A DNA stretch of 37,396 nt from Pseudogemmobacter hezensis. GTDB lineage: Bacteria; Pseudomonadota; Alphaproteobacteria; Rhodobacterales; Rhodobacteraceae. The translations under genes were made by a program, and so were the position numbers. Under the pieces are notes generated by a model, which saw nothing but the letters and a program-made list of their open reading frames with translations, made no database searches and had not been told where the DNA came from. The stretch covers positions 1-37,396 of the forward strand of contig NZ_JABJXT010000027.1 of assembly GCF_013155295.1 (NCBI RefSeq), read 5' to 3'. Positions 32,392 to 37,396 of the stretch are shown one piece after another. The first letter of the stretch is position 1. Each line of letters starts with the position of its first letter.

Positions 32392-33308
32392 GGCAGGATG
32401 AACCGCTCGATATCATCCAGCACGTCCATGGCCGAGGAAACGCCGTGGAACCCCATCCAGGGTCCGCGCCCGACCCGCCAGGCCCGCCCGGCAGCAACAG
32501 CAGGCAGCATCTGCCAGAAGGGGTTGGCAAGCGTGGCATCGGCCAGCGCGTCATCAGGCGCGGGGTCATAGCCGCTGACCACAACATAAAGCAGCACATC
32601 GCCGTCCAGCGCCGCGATCTCTTCCCAGCCGGGGCGTTTGAGGACCTCATCCCCGCCGGTGGTCTCATAGGCGCTGCGCTTCACCCCCGCCTCAGCCAGC
32701 ACCGCATAGGGCGCATAGGCGCCGGGCCCATCGAGATAGACCTGAAAGCGGTCCGGCCCGATCCGCACCACCGAGACGGTCTGATCCGGGGGAACGCGCG
32801 CGCGGATCGCCTGAACCCTTTCCTGGTAATCCGACAGCAGCGCCCCGGCACGGTCGCGCCGGTTGGTCAGATCGGCCAGCAGCCGGAACTGCTCCTGCCA
32901 GTTCACCGGCGCGATCAGCACGACCGGGGCGATACGCTCCAGCGCCGGTTGCAGCCCGCCATGCATCGCGGTGTCGCCGATGATCAGATCGGGCTTCAGC
33001 GCGACCAGGCGTTCAAGGCTCGGCTGCAGCGGGTGACCGATATCAAGCACCCCGCCCGCATCGGCCATGCGCCGGATCCAGCCATCCTGAACGCCGGTCT
33101 GCGGCGTGGCCAGAACCGGGGCCTCCAGCTCGAAAAGCATCCCGAGACTAAGCTGCGGATCCAGAACGACGATCCTTTGCGGATCTTCAGGCACGCAAAC
33201 CGGCGCAGCAAGGGCATCATGCGAAAAAAGCCGCCCGTCGCAGCTTTGCGCCATGGCCGGACTGATCCCGAGGACCAGCGCCACCAGAACCTGAAGCATC
33301 GCCTTCAT
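32388..33308 (-). CDS. Periplasmic ferric siderophore-binding protein (FecB-like)
   Basis: A type III periplasmic binding protein of 306 residues, with a signal peptide ending SPAMAQ. The cluster A fold is evident: PQRIVVLDPQLSLGMLFEL near the start, LVALKPDLIIGD, and a C-terminal half ending in DVLDDIERFILP. The first motif resembles FecB/FatB in iron-chelate uptake. GGAGAG lies just before the ATG. It is separated from the receptor gene upstream by a hairpin with a T-run. Confidence 0.92.
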   Translation of the reverse strand: MKAMLQVLVALVLGISPAMAQSCDGRLFSHDALAAPVCVPEDPQRIVVLDPQLSLGMLFELEAPVLATPQTGVQDGWIRRMADAGGVLDIGHPLQPSLERLVALKPDLIIGDTAMHGGLQPALERIAPVVLIAPVNWQEQFRLLADLTNRRDRAGALLSDYQERVQAIRARVPPDQTVSVVRIGPDRFQVYLDGPGAYAPYAVLAEAGVKRSAYETTGGDEVLKRPGWEEIAALDGDVLLYVVVSGYDPAPDDALADATLANPFWQMLPAVAAGRAWRVGRGPWMGFHGVSSAMDVLDDIERFILP

Positions 33309-33333
33309 CCGCCACTCTCCGAAAAACAGCTAT

Positions 33334-33355
33334 GGCGCCCCGAAACCGGGACGCC
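33334..33355 (-). terminator. Attenuator/terminator between receptor and binding-protein genes
   Basis: On the minus strand GGCGTCCC and GGGGCGCC form an 8-bp stem (one G-U pair) around GGTTTC. A run of five T follows nine bases later (plus-strand A-run 33322-33326). It lies 36 bp after the receptor stop and could make receptor mRNA more abundant than transporter mRNA. Confidence 0.55.
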
Positions 33356-33391
33356 AGACCAGGATGGAAACCCGTCTCAGAAGCGCTGGCC

Positions 33392-35812
33392 TCAGAAACG
33401 GTAATCAAGCCGCATCCCGACCTCGCGGCGATCCCCCAGCACCGCGATCGAATTCGGGCCAAGTTCATAGGTGCGGTATTCCTTGTCGAAGAGGTTCTTC
33501 GCATAGGCCGTCAGCCTGACCTTCTCCCAGGCATAGCCGACTTCGGCGTCAACCGTGGTATAGGCCCCCAGCTGGACCGGGCGCGCGACACCCTGCTCCA
33601 GCCGCGACATCTGCGATCCGGTGTATTTCGCCGAAGCCGCCGCGAACCAGCCGCCGTCCTGTGCCCAGCGAAAGCCAAGAGCGATACTTTGTTCCGGTGC
33701 ATTCGGGAATGGCAGTCCCGAGAAATCCCCGCCCCAGCTGGAGACGCTGAATTCTTTGAACTTCGTTTTCAAAAGCCCGACCGAGCCGAAGATCTCCAGC
33801 TCATCATTCGCGGAATAGCTGAGCTCAATCTCCATGCCCCGGCTGACGGATTTCCCGGCATTGGCATAGATATTGTCGGAAACCGGATCGGTCGGATCGA
33901 TCAGAACCTCGACCTGCTGGCCCTCCCAATCCGAGTAGAACGCATTGGCAGAGACCGAAAGACGGTCGTCCATGAACCGCCCGCGCCAGGACAGTTCCAG
34001 CGTATCGGCATATTCCGGGTCATAATCATAGATCGACCCATCCGAGAGCAAAACGCCCGACCCGCCAGGGCGATACCCCTTCTGGAACGTCAGCGCGAGA
34101 TTGTGATCCTCGTTGATGTCCCAGGCAAGGCCCAGCTTTGGCAGGAAAACCGTATCGGTAAAGGTGGTTGCGGTATCGGCGGTCACGACACTGTTGCGGG
34201 TGGCGAAATTCGTTTGCCGGGTCGAGATCCAGTCGTAGCGGCCTCCTGCGATCACGCTCCAGCCCGGGGTGAATTCATATGTCACCTCGCCGAAAAGGGC
34301 AGCGCTTTTCATCGTCAGATTGCCCGATGAGGTGTCAAGCCGACTGGTCTGCGTGCGCCGCCAGGCGTCATTGTCGAGATGCGAGGCATAGAGCCCCAGC
34401 ACCCATTTCAGACCCTCTGCATCATGGTTCAGGCGGAATTCCTGGGCGACAGTGCGCTGCACATATTCGCCCTCGGTCACCCGGGTTTCGCCCGGGGTTC
34501 CGGCATTGATGGAACTGCGGTCGGTCTTGCTGCGCGAGAACCCGGTCAGCGCGGTAAAGCGCAGGTTGTCGTTTATGTCATGCGTCACCTCGACGCCGAA
34601 ATTGTCGACCTTTGTGCCGCGCATTTCCTGATAGACCGGGGCAAGCGCCCAGATATCGCCGCGCCGATCCCTGTAAGGGTGGCTGCCATAGGCCCAGCCG
34701 GGCCCGGCCACGTCATCATAATCGGGGCTGTCAAAGCTGTGCGAATAGCTGAAAAGAACCCGCGTGGTGTCATCACCCGCAGGCAGCCAGAGCAATTTCC
34801 CCCGGATGTTGTAATAATCATCCGTGATGAAATCCTTGTATTTCGCAAAACGCTCATAGCCGGGATACTTCAGGTCGCTTTTTTTCTCGGAATATTCGAC
34901 ACTCACCCGGTAAGCGAGCCGGTCGCCAAGCGCATCGCCAAAGGCCAGCCCGGCCTGGCGGCGGCTGTTCGATCCGATGGTCAGCTGCGCCGCGCCCGAG
35001 CGTTCAAACTCCGGGTCTTTGCTGCGCAGATACATCGCCCCCGCAAGCGCGGCCCGCCCCGAAAGCGTCGACTGTGGGCCGCGATAGACCTCCAGCTGCT
35101 CCATATCGAAAAAGCCCCGGACGCCGCGCCGGGTGCCGTCATTGGTCTGCTGCACACCATCGACATAGAAAGACGCCAGGGGCGAGCCATTGGCGCCGGG
35201 AATAAAGCCTTCAGCATTCACGCCGCGAATCATAAAACCGCTGTCATTCCAGTCACTTGCGGCAACGTTCCCCATCCGCTGGAAGGCGTCTTTGACGCTG
35301 GCCGCGGCCGGGGCGGCCTCAGGCTCGGCACGCACAACCGCGACACTTGCACGGCTTTCGCCAAGCGTGGTGGCGGCGCGGTCGCCGTAAAGAACGATGG
35401 TGCCGAGCATGACCGCATCATCATCAGGCTGCGAAGAATCCAAATGTATCGGGCTCAGAAGCACCTGCGTCGCACCGGAAAACCGTGCCTGGACCCCGGT
35501 TCCCGTAAGGATCGCATCCAGCGCCGCCGCGGGCGTCATGGTGCCTCTGATGCCCGCGGTCGTCTTGCCCTCAGCCAGCCCGGCATCGAACATGATCTGC
35601 AACCCGGCCTGGGCGGCCAGGTTGTTCAGCCCCGAAGCCAGTGACCCAGCCGGCACCGAAAATGCGCGAACCTCTGCGTCCGAGCGGGCCTCCTGCGCCG
35701 TCGCTGGCCTGGCGACAGACACCACCGAAAGGACGGTGCTGCCCAGCAGGATCGCGCGCAATCCAGCCCCGATCCTTTCGGCAAAGCGTTCCATTACATC
35801 TGTCCTCGTCAT
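33392..35812 (-). CDS. TonB-dependent receptor with N-terminal signalling domain (second iron locus)
   Basis: An outer-membrane receptor of about 806 residues. I start it at the ATG at 35812 (MTRTDVMERF), with GGGGAA upstream; the frame is open much further (to 36133) but runs into the neighbouring gene. The signal peptide ends RPATAQ. The STN domain (SVPAGSLASGLNNLAAQAGLQIMF ... GTMTPAAALDAILTGTGV) precedes a TonB-box-like stretch, MLGTIVLYGD. The plug has SGFMIRGVNAEGF and FYVDGVQQ. The barrel ends LDYRF. It signals through the FecR-like protein at 27888 (inference). The ligand is unknown. Confidence 0.92.
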   Translation of the reverse strand: MTRTDVMERFAERIGAGLRAILLGSTVLSVVSVARPATAQEARSDAEVRAFSVPAGSLASGLNNLAAQAGLQIMFDAGLAEGKTTAGIRGTMTPAAALDAILTGTGVQARFSGATQVLLSPIHLDSSQPDDDAVMLGTIVLYGDRAATTLGESRASVAVVRAEPEAAPAAASVKDAFQRMGNVAASDWNDSGFMIRGVNAEGFIPGANGSPLASFYVDGVQQTNDGTRRGVRGFFDMEQLEVYRGPQSTLSGRAALAGAMYLRSKDPEFERSGAAQLTIGSNSRRQAGLAFGDALGDRLAYRVSVEYSEKKSDLKYPGYERFAKYKDFITDDYYNIRGKLLWLPAGDDTTRVLFSYSHSFDSPDYDDVAGPGWAYGSHPYRDRRGDIWALAPVYQEMRGTKVDNFGVEVTHDINDNLRFTALTGFSRSKTDRSSINAGTPGETRVTEGEYVQRTVAQEFRLNHDAEGLKWVLGLYASHLDNDAWRRTQTSRLDTSSGNLTMKSAALFGEVTYEFTPGWSVIAGGRYDWISTRQTNFATRNSVVTADTATTFTDTVFLPKLGLAWDINEDHNLALTFQKGYRPGGSGVLLSDGSIYDYDPEYADTLELSWRGRFMDDRLSVSANAFYSDWEGQQVEVLIDPTDPVSDNIYANAGKSVSRGMEIELSYSANDELEIFGSVGLLKTKFKEFSVSSWGGDFSGLPFPNAPEQSIALGFRWAQDGGWFAAASAKYTGSQMSRLEQGVARPVQLGAYTTVDAEVGYAWEKVRLTAYAKNLFDKEYRTYELGPNSIAVLGDRREVGMRLDYRF

Positions 35813-35865
35813 GCAATTCCCCGATTTGGCTTTTGCCCTTTGGGCGGTGCCGGGCCTGATTAAGA

Positions 35866-35881
35866 CGGGCGCTGACGCCCG
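35866..35881 (-). other. Hairpin in the gap before the second receptor gene
   Basis: CGGGCG (35866-35871) pairs with CGCCCG (35876-35881) around a 4-nt loop in the 142-bp gap between the reductase stop and the receptor start. On the minus strand it is followed by TCTTAATC. It may end the reductase transcript or act in the receptor leader. It overlaps a CGTCTT candidate -10, so the two readings compete. Confidence 0.35.
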
Positions 35882-35954
35882 CTTATTTGTCAGACGGTCG
35901 GGAAAGGCCGGCAGGGACATCGCGCCGGAAAAAAGTTGATAAAAATGTTTTTCT

Positions 35955-36848
35955 TCATGCCGGCAGCGGCGGCAGCCCCAGATGGTGACGCATCGCCTGG
36001 CGCAGATCCATATCCCGCGCGGCCCGGGGTTTGAGCACACAGGTCTTGCACAAACCACCCCCTTCGACCGTGTAATAACGGCAACAGCCCCCCCTCGCGC
36101 GGAACGTATAGGCGAACTCGCCGCCCGTATCATCGGGAACCGAAAGCGTAAAGAAGCCCACTTGCGGATTGCTCAGCGGCGATGCCCCTTCCCGAATGAT
36201 CTGCAGCGCCAGGCCTCGGGCCTCTGCCTCGCGCCCAAGCGCCCGGCCTTCCTCCAGAAAAGCTGCTGCGATGGTATCCGCCGCCAGCCGCCATAGCGCC
36301 CGGCGTGGCAGGCGCGTCACCCCCGAAAGCCGTTCGATGAGCGGCCCCAGATGACCTTCGACCTCGCGGCGAAAAGGGTCGCAAAGCGCGGTCAGATCGG
36401 GGCAATAATCCACATCCGGGTGATCTGCGAGGGCGCGATCCGTGGTGGCAAATCCGCGCGCGCCGGGACGGAACCAGACCTCACGTTGTTCCTGCGCCTT
36501 TCCGTCATGGTAATGCACCCCGTGCCGCAACTGAAGCTGGCTCCTCCCCGGGTCGATATCGGGCACCAGTCCCGCATCCAGAAACAGCGGCACCATCATA
36601 CCGATCAGCCCCAGCGAGTAATCCATGAACATAAAGGCTGCCGCAGCCTTTTGATCGGTCTGCGGGTTGAAGCCCGCCTCATAGGCCAGGAACTCCCGCA
36701 TCGCGACATCATCCGCGATGAAGTCGCTGACGGAAGCCCAGGGGGCACAGCCCGGCTCTTGCTCTTCGCGCAATCCGATGGGCGGCCTGCCCCCTCGCGC
36801 GTTGATCCGGGCCACCGCCGCCCCAAGAGGGTCTGCGTTCTGCTCCAT
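35955..36848 (-). CDS. Siderophore ferric iron reductase (FhuF-like [2Fe-2S] C-terminus)
   Basis: A 297-residue cytoplasmic protein thought to reduce ferric iron and so release it from the imported siderophore. The C-terminus has the FhuF-type cluster motif C-C-x10-C-x2-C at Cys255, Cys256, Cys267 and Cys270 (GGCCRYYTVEGGGLCKTC). The N-terminal part resembles the siderophore ferric iron reductase family described in Aeromonas (AHA_1954-like, from memory). The ATG at 36848 has AGGCAGGA just upstream. It is the first gene of the minus-strand iron cluster. It argues for a true siderophore (hydroxamate- or catecholate-type) rather than citrate. Confidence 0.85.
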   Translation of the reverse strand: MEQNADPLGAAVARINARGGRPPIGLREEQEPGCAPWASVSDFIADDVAMREFLAYEAGFNPQTDQKAAAAFMFMDYSLGLIGMMVPLFLDAGLVPDIDPGRSQLQLRHGVHYHDGKAQEQREVWFRPGARGFATTDRALADHPDVDYCPDLTALCDPFRREVEGHLGPLIERLSGVTRLPRRALWRLAADTIAAAFLEEGRALGREAEARGLALQIIREGASPLSNPQVGFFTLSVPDDTGGEFAYTFRARGGCCRYYTVEGGGLCKTCVLKPRAARDMDLRQAMRHHLGLPPLPA

Positions 36849-37138
36849 CGGTCCTGCCTGATCCCATGATTTCCCTTTGTACAGACGATTGAGGGATAAA
36901 GAATGGGACGGCGGGAGACGGGATTTTCACCCCGGCGGCCTGCAATATGGGCCTCAGAACGCAATCCAGGGCCCCGCCCCCACCAAAACCCGAAGAGCCT
37001 GCGCACGCCCGACAGAGGTGGCCGGGCGCGCCTCTGCCCAAAGCCGTGCAGAGGCCATCAGGCTGGTGAGGATCGCAGCTGAAGACTGCTGCTTCAAATC
37101 CTGCTCCATCGCGATCAAAGCTTTACCGAGAGGCAGCT
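36849..37138. other. Gap with decayed sequence upstream of the reductase
   Basis: No firm gene was found. A 51-codon open frame on the minus strand (36954-37109) has no recognised content. The reductase promoter should lie near 36860-36890, where CGTCTG (minus strand, 36882-36887) is a possible ECF-type -10 element. The rest looks like degraded sequence at an island edge. Confidence 0.4.
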
Positions 37139-37141
37139 TTC

Positions 37142-37282
37142 AGCACTGTCACCGGTGCCTCAAACCTGAATGCCGAGCAGATCGAGTTTCTGGACCTGAT
37201 CATCGACACCTTGACCGAGAACGGTGAAATCGATCCGGCGCGGTTCTATGAGAGCCCCTTCACGGATATTGAACCGCACCGG
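37142..37282 (+). pseudogene. C-terminal remnant of a type I restriction subunit (HsdR/EcoEI_R-like)
   Basis: The frame starting near 37142 reads ...SNLNAEQIEFLDLIIDTL, TENGEIDPARFYESPF and TDI, a good match to the C-terminal end of HsdR-type restriction subunits (QIEF...LIxxLTxxGxxxPARLYESPFTD). No start and no helicase motifs are present upstream, so only the last ~40 residues of the family survive. The match stops just before the transposase leader, which suggests the insertion sequence interrupted or truncated the gene. The exact fragment limits are approximate. Confidence 0.65.
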
Positions 37283-37322
37283 GTTTGCCGGAGGCTCCAA
37301 CTCCTGAGTAGGATGGAGCATC

Positions 37323-37396
37323 ATGAGCAAGACGACGAACAAGTTTTCCGCTGAGGTTCGCGAGCGCGCTGTGCGCTTGGTTCTCGACAATGAAGG
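37323..37396 (+). mobile_element. IS3-family-like transposase orfA (partial, cut by window edge)
   Basis: An ATG at 37323, with AGGATGGAG just upstream, begins MSKTTNKFSAEVRERAVRLV, the usual N-terminus of an IS3/IS911-type OrfA with a helix-turn-helix start. Only 24 codons lie in the window. The terminal inverted repeat should lie between about 37275 and 37322 but could not be fixed without the other end. Confidence 0.75.

Noticed and set aside
36954-37109. 51-codon minus-strand frame
   Set aside because: No recognisable family, no clear ribosome binding site, and located in decayed sequence; kept only as a note in the gap entry.

Overview
This GC-rich window looks like a chromosome segment of an alphaproteobacterium of the Rhodobacteraceae/Paracoccaceae type. 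Supporting evidence is the protein sequences of the str operon, an alphaproteobacterial-type LexA operator (GAAC-N7-GAAC), dense 4-bp gene overlaps, and CUT1 sugar transporters. No tRNA, rRNA or CRISPR array was seen.

Layout. (1) 1-3921, minus strand: str operon rpsL-rpsG-fusA-tuf (tuf cut by the window edge), with a strong promoter about 210 bp upstream of rpsL. A small Cys/His-containing gene of unknown function lies upstream at 4046-4528. (2) 5022-11256, plus strand: purF, then a DNA-repair block of ada followed by a radical-SAM/UdgX pair. A LexA operator sits inside the promoter of that pair. A DUF883-like membrane-anchored protein with an EcfG-like promoter motif follows. (3) 11567-12007: tspO. 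(4) 12043-16509, minus strand: a sugar-type ABC transporter operon (binding protein, two permeases, PfkB kinase, hexapeptide acyltransferase) that lacks its own ATPase. It is divergent from a DeoR-type repressor and from a complete ugpBAEC glycerol-3-phosphate/glycerophosphodiester transporter (16689-21950). (5) 22454-36848: two convergent iron-uptake, cell-surface-signalling loci. On the plus strand these are FecI-like sigma, FecR-like anti-sigma, a TonB-dependent receptor with an N-terminal signalling domain, and a YncE-like beta-propeller. On the minus strand they are a ferric-siderophore reductase, a second signalling TonB-dependent receptor, a FecBCDE-like transporter, and a second FecI/FecR pair. 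(6) 36849-37396: a decayed end holding a C-terminal remnant of a type I restriction (HsdR/EcoEI_R-like) subunit and the start of a transposase orfA cut by the window edge.

How it fits together. The iron block reads as two self-contained import systems: receptor, signalling pair, inner-membrane transport and cytoplasmic iron release. The ugp block and its neighbour would import phosphorylated or sugar-like compounds, and the UgpC ATPase may serve both sets of permeases. The repair block would respond to DNA damage.

The most interesting signals are the SOS-type operator on the rSAM-UdgX pair, with an apparently leaderless mRNA; a phosphonate-type hexapeptide transferase inside a kinase/ABC operon without an ATPase; and a recurrent pattern of short tandem-repeat arrays (period 6-18 bp, 2-4 copies), mostly in intergenic gaps, whose coding examples all have periods divisible by three.
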